This document shows, piece after piece, positions 1 through 8,493 of a stretch of 64,000 nucleotides of DNA. Origin of the DNA: Mesorhizobium sp. M1D.F.Ca.ET.043.01.1.1 (GTDB taxonomy: Bacteria > Pseudomonadota > Alphaproteobacteria > Rhizobiales > Rhizobiaceae); assembly GCF_003952385.1 (NCBI RefSeq), contig NZ_CP034444.1, positions 3,844,001 to 3,908,000 on the forward strand, read 5' to 3'. The position numbers and the translations under genes were made by a program. The notes beneath the pieces are model-generated. The model saw only the letters and a list, made by a program, of their open reading frames with translations, was not told the origin of the DNA and did not search any database. Positions within the stretch are counted from its first letter, which is position 1. The number at the start of each line of letters is the position of its first letter.

Positions 1-314
1 ATTGCTTGCGAAAGAGCAAAGGAAGTCGCCAGCGTATCGGATCCGGCAAAATAGCGGTCCGTCAAGAGAACTGCTCGGTCAGCACCGTAACCGAGCGCCT
101 TTCGCAGCGAGTCCTCCGCCATGGGCGGACCCATTGTGAGCACAGTAACCTCGCCACCATGAACGTCGCGCAGTTTGAGCGCTTCTTCGAGGGCGAACAG
201 GTCGTAAGGATTGATGATGGTCGGAACACCCTGACGCATGATCGTGTTCGTCACCGGGTGCACGCGGATCTGTGCCGAATCCGGCACCTGCTTGATGCAG
301 ATTACGATATGCAT
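1..314 (-). CDS. fixA: FixA, electron-transfer flavoprotein beta-type subunit (partial, N-terminal 104 residues)
   Basis: Reading leftward from the ATG at 314, the protein starts MHIVICIKQVPDSAQIRVHP and continues through a segment with NPYDLFALEEALKLR and GGEVTVLTMGPP, typical of FixA/EtfB. The gene runs off the left edge, so only about a third is visible. FixABCX is a membrane-associated flavoprotein complex that bifurcates electrons toward ferredoxin/flavodoxin for nitrogenase. A sigma54 element and a NifA-type site lie upstream (372-387, 459-474), so it probably has its own NifA-dependent promoter separate from nifW. The ORF on the opposite strand here is a shadow. Identity is clear; only the truncation limits the call. 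Confidence 0.93.
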   Translation of the reverse strand, partial: MHIVICIKQVPDSAQIRVHPVTNTIMRQGVPTIINPYDLFALEEALKLRDVHGGEVTVLTMGPPMAEDSLRKALGYGADRAVLLTDRYFAGSDTLATSFALSQA

Positions 315-371
315 TGGCGGTTTCTCTAAGCTCCCAGTCCGGATTCGTGCTTGGCGGTTCGCCTCATTGCC

Positions 372-387
372 TGCATCGTTCATGCCA
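372..387 (-). promoter_or_regulatory. sigma54 (-24/-12) promoter of fixA
   Basis: On the minus strand the sequence TTGGCATGAACGATGCAG has GG and GC separated by exactly 10 bases, close to the RpoN consensus. It lies about 58 bases before the fixA ATG and about 70 bases downstream of a perfect NifA-type site. Confidence 0.75.
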
Positions 388-458
388 AGTCGTCTTCCTG
401 CCTCTATTCCAGAAGGTGGCTTCGTTTGCTTCCGAGGAGGCGTCATGAGGACTGGATT

Positions 459-474
459 TGTCGACTTCTCGACA
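459..474 (-). promoter_or_regulatory. NifA upstream activator site for fixA
   Basis: TGTCGACTTCTCGACA is an exact TGT-N10-ACA palindrome, the NifA binding motif, suitably placed upstream of the -24/-12 element at 372-387. Confidence 0.75.
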
Positions 475-502
475 TTGTCGCGTCGCAGCCGTGTCGGGCT
501 CA

Positions 503-880
503 TTACTTTCCGAACCGCTTCAGTGCAGAGTCGAGCGGGACGAAGGCGCGGCCAGGTGCGGGACATATGTTTGGATCGTGGTCCCTTAGCACCTTGAACA
601 CACGTTGCGTGAGCGGCGAGGAAGTCGCGAAATCTTCGTAGGCGCGTTCCAGCTTGGCGCGCACCCGCGCGGCGATTACCTGGTTAGGCAGACCGGAGAA
701 ATCTTCTTCGGCAAGGTATTGGCCCACGCGCTTCATGATATGGAGCCGCGAGACATTCATCACTTTCGGGTCGTAGGAGACGCCAAGGCAGGCGAAGAAG
801 TCCTCCGCGGCCGACAGGCCCTTCAGTCGCGCTAGGATATCGGTGCGATCGATCGGGCGGCTATCAGCGGAGCAGTTCAT
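503..880 (-). CDS. nifW: NifW, nitrogenase-stabilising/protective protein
   Basis: A 125-residue protein beginning MNCSADSRPIDRTDILARLK, with the family pattern of an LxxLSAAEDFFxxLGVxYDPxVxNVxRLHIMKR segment (residues about 20-55) and a later FKVLRDHDPN. The length is normal for NifW. NifW associates with the MoFe protein and is thought to help protect it from oxygen or assist its maturation. It follows nifS on the same strand with a gap of about 180 bases. That gap holds a possible sigma54 element, so it may be read both from the iscA-nifS transcript and from a local promoter. Confidence 0.93.
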   Translation of the reverse strand: MNCSADSRPIDRTDILARLKGLSAAEDFFACLGVSYDPKVMNVSRLHIMKRVGQYLAEEDFSGLPNQVIAARVRAKLERAYEDFATSSPLTQRVFKVLRDHDPNICPAPGRAFVPLDSALKRFGK

Positions 881-927
881 TGTATTCTCCCGGCGCGTAA
901 TTGTGGTGTCGATGCATTGGTGACATT

Positions 928-944
928 GCTGACGGCGTGCCGAC
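928..944 (-). promoter_or_regulatory. Possible sigma54 promoter of nifW
   Basis: On the minus strand CGGCACGCCGTCAGCA has GG-N10-GC spacing with a good -24 half and a weaker -12 half. It ends about 50 bases before the nifW start. No TGT-N10-ACA site was found nearby, so this is only a candidate. Confidence 0.4.
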
Positions 945-1060
945 CTCTGGCACGGCGGCTGGGCAAGAGACTTGGCGATCTCAAGCTTTTCTGAAGTGGT
1001 GAAGGCGACCCCGAGTTTGACTGCTCTCCATTGCGCAGGGTCGTCACGTTGAGGAAGACC

Positions 1061-2272
1061 TCACGGCTCGTCGGCTATTGTGCCGCTCGGACCCGGGCCG
1101 GAATGAAGCTGTTCTGCACCTCGCCCGCACAGTCCAGCACTGGGAACGGCCCGTAGCTTCTCGGTGATCGCAGGCAGGACCTCAAGCACGCGGTCTACGT
1201 CATCTTCGCCGTTGTCACGCGACAAGGAGAAGCGGACTGCCCCACATGCCGCGTTCATAGCGATCAGAACATGGCTCGGTTCCAGTGAGCCAGAGGCACA
1301 GGCGGACCCGGCGGAACAGGCGATTCCCAGCCGGCTCAGGACAATTGGAATTGCATCGCCTTCGATACCTTCGAATCCAATGTTTGCAGTGTTTGGCAAT
1401 CGCTCTTGCGGATCGCCGTTGATGGATGTGTTTGGGATGCGCTGGATGATCCCGTTCTCAAGGCGGTCGCGCAACCATTTTATTCGTTTTGTCTCGTCCA
1501 TGAATTTCAAGGCGAGTTCGGCCGCCATGCCCAGTCCGACTATGCCGGGTGTGTTTTCAGTGCCTGCACGCCGGTCGCGCTCTTGGTGCCCACCCTTGAT
1601 CATGGAGGAGAAGCGCACGCCACGTCTTACATAAAGCGCGCCTATCCCCTTTGGACCATGCAGCTTGTGGGCGGAGAGCGACAGCATGTCGATCGCGGTC
1701 GATTTCAGCTCAATCGGAAGCCTTCCGACCGCCTGCACTGCATCAGTGTGGAAAAGCGCGCCGACTTCCCTGGCTAGATCGGCAAGCTTAACCACGGGAA
1801 AGATCGTACCGGTCTCATTGTTCGCCCACATTATCGAGACGATTGCCACTTGTGGAGTGAGAGCGGTTCTGTAGGCGTCCAGGTCGAGCCGGCCGTGGTG
1901 ATCGACTGGGATAATGTGCACCTTGACGCCGCGCGTCTTTTCAAGGTGCGCGCACAACTTCAGAACGGCCGGATGTTCAACCGCGGAAGTCACTATTTCC
2001 GTTCGGTCGGGCATCACCTCCAGCGCCGAAAGGATGGCTGTACTGTCGCTTTCAGTCCCGCCCGAGGTGAAGATGATCTCGTCCTCGAATCCCGCGCCGA
2101 TGAGGGCTTGCAACTGTTGCCTCGCCTTTCTCACGGCTTCAGCAACCGATGCGCCATAGGCGTGCATGGACGAATGATTGCCAAATTGCTCCGTAAAGAA
2201 AGGCAACATCGCTCCAACGACTGCAGGATCAACCCGCGTCGTTGCGTTGTTGTCGAGATAGACAGGGTTCAT
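1061..2272 (-). CDS. nifS: NifS cysteine desulfurase
   Basis: A 403-residue class V PLP aminotransferase-fold enzyme that takes sulfur from cysteine for nitrogenase Fe-S clusters. It starts MNPVYLDNNATTRVDPAV, has the cofactor-lysine region SLSAHKLHGPKGIGALYVR (about residue 200), and the catalytic cysteine in SAGSACASGSLEPSH (about residue 330). Full length. The last 30 residues or so beyond the conserved core are strain-variable. It sits between the iscA-like gene and nifW on the same strand, matching the order iscN-(nifU)-nifS-nifW described in other rhizobia. Confidence 0.96.
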   Translation of the reverse strand: MNPVYLDNNATTRVDPAVVGAMLPFFTEQFGNHSSMHAYGASVAEAVRKARQQLQALIGAGFEDEIIFTSGGTESDSTAILSALEVMPDRTEIVTSAVEHPAVLKLCAHLEKTRGVKVHIIPVDHHGRLDLDAYRTALTPQVAIVSIMWANNETGTIFPVVKLADLAREVGALFHTDAVQAVGRLPIELKSTAIDMLSLSAHKLHGPKGIGALYVRRGVRFSSMIKGGHQERDRRAGTENTPGIVGLGMAAELALKFMDETKRIKWLRDRLENGIIQRIPNTSINGDPQERLPNTANIGFEGIEGDAIPIVLSRLGIACSAGSACASGSLEPSHVLIAMNAACGAVRFSLSRDNGEDDVDRVLEVLPAITEKLRAVPSAGLCGRGAEQLHSGPGPSGTIADEP

Positions 2273-2430
2273 GGGAGTGATCCTTCAACTGCTGAAATGA
2301 TTCAAGGGTAGGCGGGCCATTGAACCTCTGGCGCATATCGTATCTGGTAAGGTGGGCGGCCGGGCGAGCGATGGCTTGGCTGACCGGTCGCTGTCGACAT
2401 TGCCCTTTGGTGGCGGCATCTGCCGGGAAT

Positions 2431-2601
2431 TCAGCTGTTTCGGGCAATTTTGTTTGCTTGCCCACGGCAACGATCGATGATCGCGATTTGGCGCATCACC
2501 GAACGCAATTGTTCCGGGCCGACAGTGCGTGTCGGCCGGTTCCAGAGCGCCGGCGGTGCCGGTTCGACGCAGTATTCCTTGGCGTCGCTATAGTCGAACA
2601 T
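2431..2601 (-). CDS. Small ORF at the nifU position (56 aa), possibly a degenerate NifU
   Basis: A 56-residue ORF starting at ATG 2601, preceded by a good GAGGG ribosome-binding site and lying 17 bases after the iscA-like stop. It begins MFDYSDAKEYC, which faintly recalls the MWDYS start of NifU, followed by a short charged region (PEQLRSVMRQIAIID). NifU is normally about 200-300 residues and encoded between iscN and nifS, which is this exact place. No NifU scaffold cysteine pattern is present. It could be a shrunken NifU remnant or an unrelated small protein; the evidence is positional and weak. Confidence 0.4.
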   Translation of the reverse strand: MFDYSDAKEYCVEPAPPALWNRPTRTVGPEQLRSVMRQIAIIDRCRGQANKIARNS

Positions 2602-2618
2602 AGCCTGTTCCCTCGCAA

Positions 2619-2939
2619 TCATTTGCAGGACTTGCCGCAGCCGCACGTCTCACGCGCATTGGGGTTATCGAAAACAAAGCCGGATGTTTCGAGCCCAGTG
2701 ACGAAGTCCACGGTCATGCCGGCTGCATGGGGTTGGGAGCCTCTATCCATGAACACCTTGAGCCCATCTCGCTCGATGATCGCATCGCCCTCACGTGAGA
2801 CGCTCTCCAGGCCCATTGAGTATTGGAAGCCGGCGCAGCCGCCGGCATGGACCATGATGCGAAATCCTTCCGCCGGCTCGCTGGCGCGGTAAAGAGCGGC
2901 CTTGATGGCGGCAACAGCGTTGTCGGTGAGCGTAATCAT
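2619..2939 (-). CDS. iscN: IscA/HesB-type Fe-S cluster carrier (IscN-like)
   Basis: A 106-residue A-type carrier, taking the ATG at 2939 (MITLTDNAVAAIKAAL), which fits the usual family length better than an upstream in-frame ATG at 2978. Conserved cysteines are visible: one in HAGGCAGFQYS (about residue 42) and the CGCGKSC tail. It carries or delivers Fe-S clusters, here probably for nitrogenase. First gene of the leftward iscA-ORF-nifS-nifW unit, with a sigma54 element 43-57 bases upstream of the start. Confidence 0.92.
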   Translation of the reverse strand: MITLTDNAVAAIKAALYRASEPAEGFRIMVHAGGCAGFQYSMGLESVSREGDAIIERDGLKVFMDRGSQPHAAGMTVDFVTGLETSGFVFDNPNARETCGCGKSCK

Positions 2940-2981
2940 GGCTCGATTTCTCCTCGGTCCGACGTTTTCGCGGATCATCTC

Positions 2982-2996
2982 GCATGGACCGTGCCA
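2982..2996 (-). promoter_or_regulatory. sigma54 (-24/-12) promoter of the iscA-nifS-nifW unit
   Basis: On the minus strand TGGCACGGTCCATGC gives a perfect -24 half and GG-N10-GC spacing. It lies 43-57 bases upstream of the iscA-like start. Confidence 0.75.
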
Positions 2997-3090
2997 AAGG
3001 GAAGACGTGTCAAAAACCGTAGGACATCCCGACGTCTCTTATGCTCGATTGCTGGGGAGACGTCCGACAACCGACACTTACTGTCGGATT

Positions 3091-3108
3091 TGTCGCGTCC
3101 GCGTCACA
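3091..3108. promoter_or_regulatory. Degenerate NifA-type site in the iscA / heme-gene divergent region
   Basis: TGTCGCGTCCGCGTCACA resembles the perfect nifH site (TGTCGTGTCCGTGACA) but has N12 rather than N10 between TGT and ACA. It could serve iscA on the left or the 3288 gene pair on the right. Confidence 0.35.
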
Positions 3109-3191
3109 GGAAGGGCGCCTGAGTTCGCGATGCACTCACGCGTAAAGCAATGAACAGAGCCAAAGATGTTCAGAGCTTGCCGCGGAGCAAC

Positions 3192-3207
3192 TGGCACGAT
3201 TTTTGTG
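3192..3207 (+). promoter_or_regulatory. Candidate sigma54 promoter for the 3288 ORF and the heme gene
   Basis: TGGCACGATTTTTGTG has a perfect -24 half and correct spacing, but GT instead of GC at -12. It lies 81-96 bases upstream of the ATG at 3288. Candidate only. Confidence 0.4.
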
Positions 3208-3287
3208 AAGCCTTCGTTGCGGCGGCAAAATTGCCGGCCGATTCACCTTTGGGTTGCCCTCGCAATCGAAGAACGAAGGAGAGCAAT

Positions 3288-3521
3288 ATGATCCATCAGA
3301 CCCGCCTTGAGTGGGAAAGCAGCACCGCCGGTGGTACCCGAATGCTCGATCGGCCGATTGGCGCCGACCACCCAACAATCGCTCTCTACCGGCGATTGGC
3401 CGCTGACCGCCCGGAGACAGGATTCGACTGGCATGTGCCTGACGATCGATCGCGTCCGCCGTGCACACCCCTGAGGCCCGTTTTTCGATCGATCGTCAAA
3501 AGAAGAACGGGGCAGGGGTAA
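3288..3521 (+). CDS. Small protein of unknown function before the heme gene (77 aa)
   Basis: The ATG at 3288 follows a strong AAGGAG site, and the ORF stops 4 bases before the next gene's start, so the pair is probably co-transcribed and translated. It begins MIHQTRLEWESSTAGGTRML and has a basic, proline-containing tail. It does not match the small HemP/HmuP proteins that often precede hmuS. I do not recognise it. Confidence 0.5.
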   Translation: MIHQTRLEWESSTAGGTRMLDRPIGADHPTIALYRRLAADRPETGFDWHVPDDRSRPPCTPLRPVFRSIVKRRTGQG

Positions 3522-3525
3522 AAAC

Positions 3526-4662
3526 ATGGATCAGCGCAAGAAGCGGTCGCCCAACGAAATCCGGCGTGCGTGGGAAGTCTGTCCGAACATTCCCGCGCGT
3601 GATTTCGCAGCCCAATTGGCCATTTCGGAAGCGGAACTGGTCGCGGCCCATTGCGGTTTCGGCGCGGCACGCATCGACCCGCGCGTCAATCACGTTCTGA
3701 CGGGCCTCGAATTCGTGGGCGAAGTGACGGCGCTGACCCGCAATCAAGGTGCCGTGCACGAAAAGATTGGCGTCTTCAACAGAGTGATAACCGGCAACAA
3801 TCACGCCATGGTCCTTGGTGACGAATTCGACCTTCGCGTCTTCCCGCAAGCTTGGAGGTATGGTTTCGCTGTTGAAAGGCGCCATCGCGGCGGAATCCAG
3901 CGCAGTTTGCAATTCTTCGACGCCACCGGCGCAGCAGTGCATAAGGTGCATCTCAGGCCGGTCTCCAACCTTCATGCCTATCGAAAGCTGGTGGCCGAGC
4001 TCGTATCCGCCAACCAGGAGCCGACCATGTCGCTTAAGGCGAGAGTAGCCGACCTGGGCGCGAGGACTGCGGACTGGGCCGGCACGGTGGACGACCTACG
4101 CGAGCACTGGAGCCGGCTGACTGACGTCAACCTTCTAAAGACGCTCAAGCTCAGCCGCTGCCAGGCTTTGCGCATGGTCGGCCAGGATTACGCTTGGCTG
4201 CTCGACAATGCCGCAGTTGGCGCCGTGCTCCAGCGTGCGGCCGAAGACGAATTGCCGATCATGTGCTTCGTCGGCAACCGAGGTTCTATCCAGACCCATT
4301 CCGGCTTAATCAAGTCGGTCAAGCAGATCGGGCCGTGCATCCATGTGCTGGACGAAACGTTCCGGCTGCATCTCAGGACCCACCAAATCCGTGAGGTTTG
4401 GGCCGTGCGCAAGCCGACCAATGACAGTCACGTCACCTCGCTCGAAGCATATGGGTCCGACGGCAAGATCATCATCCAGTTGTTCGGTGCGCGCAAGGAA
4501 GGCGAACGCGAGCGCGACGACTGGCGGGTTCTGGCGGAAAACCTGCCTCGTTTCCCCGACAGCTACATGAGAAAAGACCGATCGTCGTCGGTGGGACGCC
4601 GGCGCCCATCTGCCTCCGCAGCCAGTAGCCGGGCATTGAAGCCGAGACCGGGGACACGATGA
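3526..4662 (+). CDS. hmuS: HemS/HmuS-type hemin-utilisation (heme-degrading/trafficking) protein
   Basis: A 378-residue protein with the two-repeat architecture of the HemS/ChuS/PhuS family. The N-terminal repeat contains SLQFFDATGAAVHKVHL (about 127-145); the C-terminal repeat contains MCFVGNRGSIQTHSG (about 245-260), where the histidine matches the family's heme ligand, then HVLDETFRLHLR and a WAVRKPT segment. The last 35 residues or so look non-conserved. These cytoplasmic proteins bind heme and open or deliver it. No heme transporter genes are adjacent, unusual for hmuS, which normally sits with hmuTUV. Location next to nif genes suggests a role in iron supply during symbiosis (inference). 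Confidence 0.85.
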   Translation: MDQRKKRSPNEIRRAWEVCPNIPARDFAAQLAISEAELVAAHCGFGAARIDPRVNHVLTGLEFVGEVTALTRNQGAVHEKIGVFNRVITGNNHAMVLGDEFDLRVFPQAWRYGFAVERRHRGGIQRSLQFFDATGAAVHKVHLRPVSNLHAYRKLVAELVSANQEPTMSLKARVADLGARTADWAGTVDDLREHWSRLTDVNLLKTLKLSRCQALRMVGQDYAWLLDNAAVGAVLQRAAEDELPIMCFVGNRGSIQTHSGLIKSVKQIGPCIHVLDETFRLHLRTHQIREVWAVRKPTNDSHVTSLEAYGSDGKIIIQLFGARKEGERERDDWRVLAENLPRFPDSYMRKDRSSSVGRRRPSASAASSRALKPRPGTR

Positions 4663-4818
4663 CGCAATAAGCGCGCTGTATTATCGCAACGCGATGAGCA
4701 GGAAGCAATTTGGCGCTGCCCCATCGACCGCATGGTTACGACGAAGCCGCGGCCTTTGGGCCGAGCTCAGAGGTGGCAATAGCGTGAACGCCGCCGACCG
4801 TCACTCCCCACCAGGCGG

Positions 4819-6051
4819 TCAGGTTTTGCGGTTCGGGCCGAGCAAAAATACTGTCAAGACAGCGAGGAACGTGGCAACCGCGCTGTAGACAAAGACACTG
4901 GCAATACCCGTGTGATCCACCAATAGGCCACCGAAAGTTGTGCCGGCTGCGATGGCCACTTGGAAGGTTATGACCATCAGTACACCAGCGCTCTCGGCCT
5001 GTTTCGGAGCGGCGCGTAGCACCATCCATGTCTGCAATCCGACCGGGACCGCGCCAAAAGCAAAGCCCCATACGGCAACTGCAATTGCCGAGGTCAAGGC
5101 CGATGCTCCCATAGTCAGGAGCGAGACAGCGGCTACGGCAATGAGCAGGGGCGGCAGGGCCGCGACCGCCTTGAGACTGTGTTTGGTGAGGAATGCGCCG
5201 GCTAAATTGCCGAAGACGCCGGCCGTGCCAAAAGCAAGGAACACGAGCGGGATTGACTTCTTTTCGAGCGCAGGAACGCTCTCGAGAAAGGCGCGGATGT
5301 AGGCGAAGCTGGCAAAATGGCCGGAAGCGACCAATAGCACGACTAGCACCGCAACCTTCATCGCCGGATTCTTCGCGACATCCAGCGGACTGCGGAATCT
5401 GCGCACTTCGATCGGAGGCAGTGGCGGAATGGTTACGAGTTGCACGAGCAGCGCAACGGCACTCACGATTGCGGCGACCTTGAACGAGGCTCGCCATCCC
5501 CAAATGTCACCGACATAAGCGCCGATTGGAGCCGCGCAGACGGAGGCGACAGAAACGCCGGTGAGGATGATCGACATGGCGCGCGGCATGAGGTGACTTG
5601 GAACCAGCCGCATCGCCAACGCTGCCGAAATAGACCAAAAACCACCAAGCGATATGCCAAGGACGACGCGTGCCGCCAGCAAAACCGGCAGCGACCCCGC
5701 AACCTCTGCCAGAACGTTCGACAGGATCAGCAGGAGCGTCATCGCCCAGATGACGACCCTGCGGTCCAGACGCTTTGTCACGATGGCGATTATCGGTGCC
5801 GAGATCGCCGCGACGATTGCGGTCGCTGTTAGCGCCTGTCCAGCCGTGCCCGTGGTGATACGGAGATCATGCGCGAGCGGTGTCAGAACGCTGGCGGGCA
5901 GAAACTCTGCCGTCACAAGCCCGAAGGTGCCGAAGGAAAGCGAAATGATGGCACCCCATGCAGGGCCAGAACGTTGATAGGGACTTTCTGGGTCAAGCCG
6001 ATCTCGGTCGAACAAAGCCGCGTCCACTAAATCTGTCGCCGATTCGGTCAT
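4819..6051 (-). CDS. MFS exporter (AraJ/NepI-like drug or purine-nucleoside efflux type)
   Basis: A 410-residue integral membrane protein with about 12 hydrophobic segments from residue 32 to the C terminus, and the MFS motif after TM2-TM3 (VTKRLDRRVVIWAM). The 30-residue acidic N terminus is hydrophilic. Segments such as LSFGTFGLVTAEFLPASVLTPLA are typical of the DHA1 family that includes AraJ, NepI and arabinose or purine-ribonucleoside effluxers. Substrate not predictable. It is convergent with the heme gene and followed on its upstream side by decayed DNA. Confidence 0.85.
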   Translation of the reverse strand: MTESATDLVDAALFDRDRLDPESPYQRSGPAWGAIISLSFGTFGLVTAEFLPASVLTPLAHDLRITTGTAGQALTATAIVAAISAPIIAIVTKRLDRRVVIWAMTLLLILSNVLAEVAGSLPVLLAARVVLGISLGGFWSISAALAMRLVPSHLMPRAMSIILTGVSVASVCAAPIGAYVGDIWGWRASFKVAAIVSAVALLVQLVTIPPLPPIEVRRFRSPLDVAKNPAMKVAVLVVLLVASGHFASFAYIRAFLESVPALEKKSIPLVFLAFGTAGVFGNLAGAFLTKHSLKAVAALPPLLIAVAAVSLLTMGASALTSAIAVAVWGFAFGAVPVGLQTWMVLRAAPKQAESAGVLMVITFQVAIAAGTTFGGLLVDHTGIASVFVYSAVATFLAVLTVFLLGPNRKT

Positions 6052-7358
6052 GAATGAGTTCTCCGGCTAGGAGCTGTTGCAGCAGGGGTGGCTACATCGC
6101 CGGGGATCAAAGCCGCGAGACCTTCCGGCGGCGGCCAGTCGGCATCAGTCGAGGCCTCGGCGCCCGACGCATCCGAGGCCTCATCGGAGGGCCGACGGAC
6201 CCAACCGTCGACAATGCGGGAGAGTTCTCGGCGCGGTCGCATCGATCGCATTCGTCGAAGTGCGGTCTGTTCACTGCGAACCAAGCAAGCCGAACGCGGT
6301 GTCCTCGATCGAGGCCTTGATGGGGGGATGATCGACGATCTCTATATTGCTTTGAAGCAGGAAGTTCCGTCGCCATATGTGGTTATCCTGGCAGCCAGAA
6401 TTGAGCGGTTGTCGCAAGCACCAAGGCGGTCGCAATGAGTGCAACGAGGCGGAAGTCTGATCGATGGCTGCGGTTCGATGGCCGCGCGATCGACAAAATT
6501 GAGGTGATGAGTTATCCCTTTTGAAGCCGTTGCTCCCAATTCTGGGATAAGGTAATTGCAGGCGGTCCCAGCAACGTCGGGCGGCCTTTTTGGTGATCGA
6601 ATTCATGGGACGACACTCTCGGTCCGTGACGCATCTGCGAATGACTCCGCAAGTTCCGTGCCATCAACGACAAATCTGGCTCTGCTGAGCGGGTGGTGGA
6701 GGCACGAGCGTGGGCTATCCCAAGAGCTTGCCGCAAGGTTGTTCGAAGTTGAGGTGCCGGATAGACCGCAAATATGTCGGGCGGCCTGGGGTTGGCCAAC
6801 ACGAAGATGCGCAAGTTCAAAAGGACGAGCTGAACCCTTGCCGATATCCATCCGAGGCTGATCTGGAGAAGGTCAAGAACTGCGTCTTGAAGGCTTCCGC
6901 CGCACCGGCAAATGCTAAGCCAAGGTGCTGGGCAAGATGGACAGGGCCATCCAACCCGTCGACTGGACGCTCATTAATGGCGTCGGTGTGGCTCTGTAGC
7001 TGGCGAGAAAAACGCCCTGCTGAAAGACAAAAGCTCGTGTGGCCGGCTCTGAAGGACGGCCAGTGAGGCAGGCGAGGAGAGGCTATAGCCCATTCGTGTA
7101 GACTGATCTTGTCCCACGGAGGCGGCTAACCACCCCGCCAGACATCATCGAGGGGAGCGCCACTAGGCTTACCCCAAGTGTTGGTCATTTCCACCTGGGT
7201 GACCTCGGCCAAGTCACCAAGCCGCTTAGAGCAAGCTTTCGAACTGGATGCTCCCCGGGCACATGATCGGCTAGCTGTGAGCTTTCGGGAGGTTGTCCAT
7301 TCGGACCGGACCGAGGAGACTGGAGTTACCACGCTTCAGCATCCATCGGAGGATCCGA
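6052..7358. other. Gene-poor decayed region
   Basis: About 1.3 kb with only short overlapping ORFs in several frames, none with a recognisable domain or convincing start. It probably holds remnants of inserted or deleted genes between the MFS gene and the IS481-type transposase. I see no RNA gene here. Confidence 0.5.
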
Positions 7359-8315
7359 ATGAACATCCATAAGAATGCCCGTCTCACACCGCTGCGTCGA
7401 GAGGAGATGGCGCTGTCGGTGATAGAAGGCGCTTTCTCCAAAGCCCATGCGGCGCGTGTCTACGGCGTGTCGGCCAAGATCGTGGCGCGCTGGGTCGAGC
7501 GCTACAAGTCCGAAGGGCGGGCCGGCATGATCGACCGTTCCTCGCGGCCCGCCCATATGCCGCAGGCCACCGCTGCGTTGATCGCCGAGCGCATCATGGC
7601 GCTGCGGCGGCAACGTTGGACCGGCAAGCACATCGCCCATGAGGTCGGCGTCTCGCCCGCCACCGTTAGCCGGGTTCTCAAGCGTGCCGGACTGTCGCGG
7701 TTGCGGGATATCGAACCGGCCGAGCCGATCCGACGCTACGAGCGCGAGCATCCTGGCGAGATGATCCATATCGATATCAAGAAGCTCGGTCGTTTCGAGC
7801 GCATCGGTCATCGCATTACCGGCAAGCGCACCGGCAATGCCAGCTCGCGCGGCAGCAGTTGGGAGTTCGTCCATGTCTGCATCGACGACGCCTCCCGCAT
7901 CGCCTTCTCGCAGATCCTGCCCGACGAGAAAAAAGAAAGCGCCATCGCCTTCCTCAAGGCGGCGGTGGCCTACTACGCCAGCCTCGGCGTCACGATAGCC
8001 CGCGTCATGACCGACAACGGCTCCTGCTACAGATCAAAGGCCTTCGCCAAGGCCTGCCGCGATCTCGGCCTCAAGCACGTCAGGACAAGACCCTATACAC
8101 CCAAGACCAATGGCAAGGCCGAGCGCTTCATCCAGACAGCACTGCGCGAATGGGCTTATGCCATCGCTTATCCGACTTCAGATCACCGCGCCGCAGAGTT
8201 GCCGGTCTGGCTGCACAGATACAATTGGCACCGTCCCCACGGGAGCCTAAAGTCCAAAACACCTATCAGTCGCCTCGCTCTAACCGAGGACAACCTGTTG
8301 AGGCTCCACAGCTAG
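7359..8315 (+). CDS. IS481-family transposase
   Basis: A 318-residue transposase starting MNIHKNARLTPLRREEMA after a GGAGG site. An N-terminal helix-turn-helix pair (residues 15-110, with VSAKIVARWVERYKSEGRAG) precedes an rve/DDE integrase core: HIDIKKLGRF (first Asp), MTDNGSCYRS (second Asp), TNGKAERFIQT (Glu). The open frame is intact. Short TGTAGA/TCTACA ends at about 7097 and 8362 are possible but do not extend into convincing inverted repeats. It may have inserted just upstream of the NifA site of the P450 operon without damaging it. Confidence 0.88.
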   Translation: MNIHKNARLTPLRREEMALSVIEGAFSKAHAARVYGVSAKIVARWVERYKSEGRAGMIDRSSRPAHMPQATAALIAERIMALRRQRWTGKHIAHEVGVSPATVSRVLKRAGLSRLRDIEPAEPIRRYEREHPGEMIHIDIKKLGRFERIGHRITGKRTGNASSRGSSWEFVHVCIDDASRIAFSQILPDEKKESAIAFLKAAVAYYASLGVTIARVMTDNGSCYRSKAFAKACRDLGLKHVRTRPYTPKTNGKAERFIQTALREWAYAIAYPTSDHRAAELPVWLHRYNWHRPHGSLKSKTPISRLALTEDNLLRLHS

Positions 8316-8367
8316 CGATCCCACCAGTTGAGTTGCTCCAAGTCGGTGTCTAGCTTTCTACATTCTG

Positions 8368-8383
8368 TGTCCGACGCTGGACA
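8368..8383 (+). promoter_or_regulatory. NifA upstream activator site of the P450 operon
   Basis: TGTCCGACGCTGGACA is an exact TGT-N10-ACA palindrome, 84 bases upstream of the sigma54 element at 8467. Confidence 0.8.
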
Positions 8384-8466
8384 AGAATGTTGCAATCCCG
8401 ACCAGCAAGTCAGCGCAGGCGCCACCTGTTGCCCAGCAAACGGCAAGGATTATCGAAAGACGAATT

Positions 8467-8482
8467 CGGCACGGAGCTTGCA
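8467..8482 (+). promoter_or_regulatory. sigma54 (-24/-12) promoter of the P450-ferredoxin-SDR-luciferase-nifQ operon
   Basis: CGGCACGGAGCTTGCA matches the RpoN consensus at both halves with GG-N10-GC spacing. Transcription should begin near 8493, which bears on the choice of P450 start. Confidence 0.8.
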
Positions 8483-8493
8483 CCAACGATTGC

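Noticed and set aside
3091..3108. Perfect NifA site for iscA
   Set aside because: Spacing between TGT and ACA is 12, so it is listed only as degenerate.
3136..3468. Minus-strand 110-codon frame opposite the heme-gene leader
   Set aside because: No ribosome site, no domain, and it overlaps the better supported ORF at 3288.
7097..8362. TGTAGA/TCTACA as definite inverted repeats of the IS481-type element
   Set aside because: Similarity stops after six bases and no target duplication is visible.
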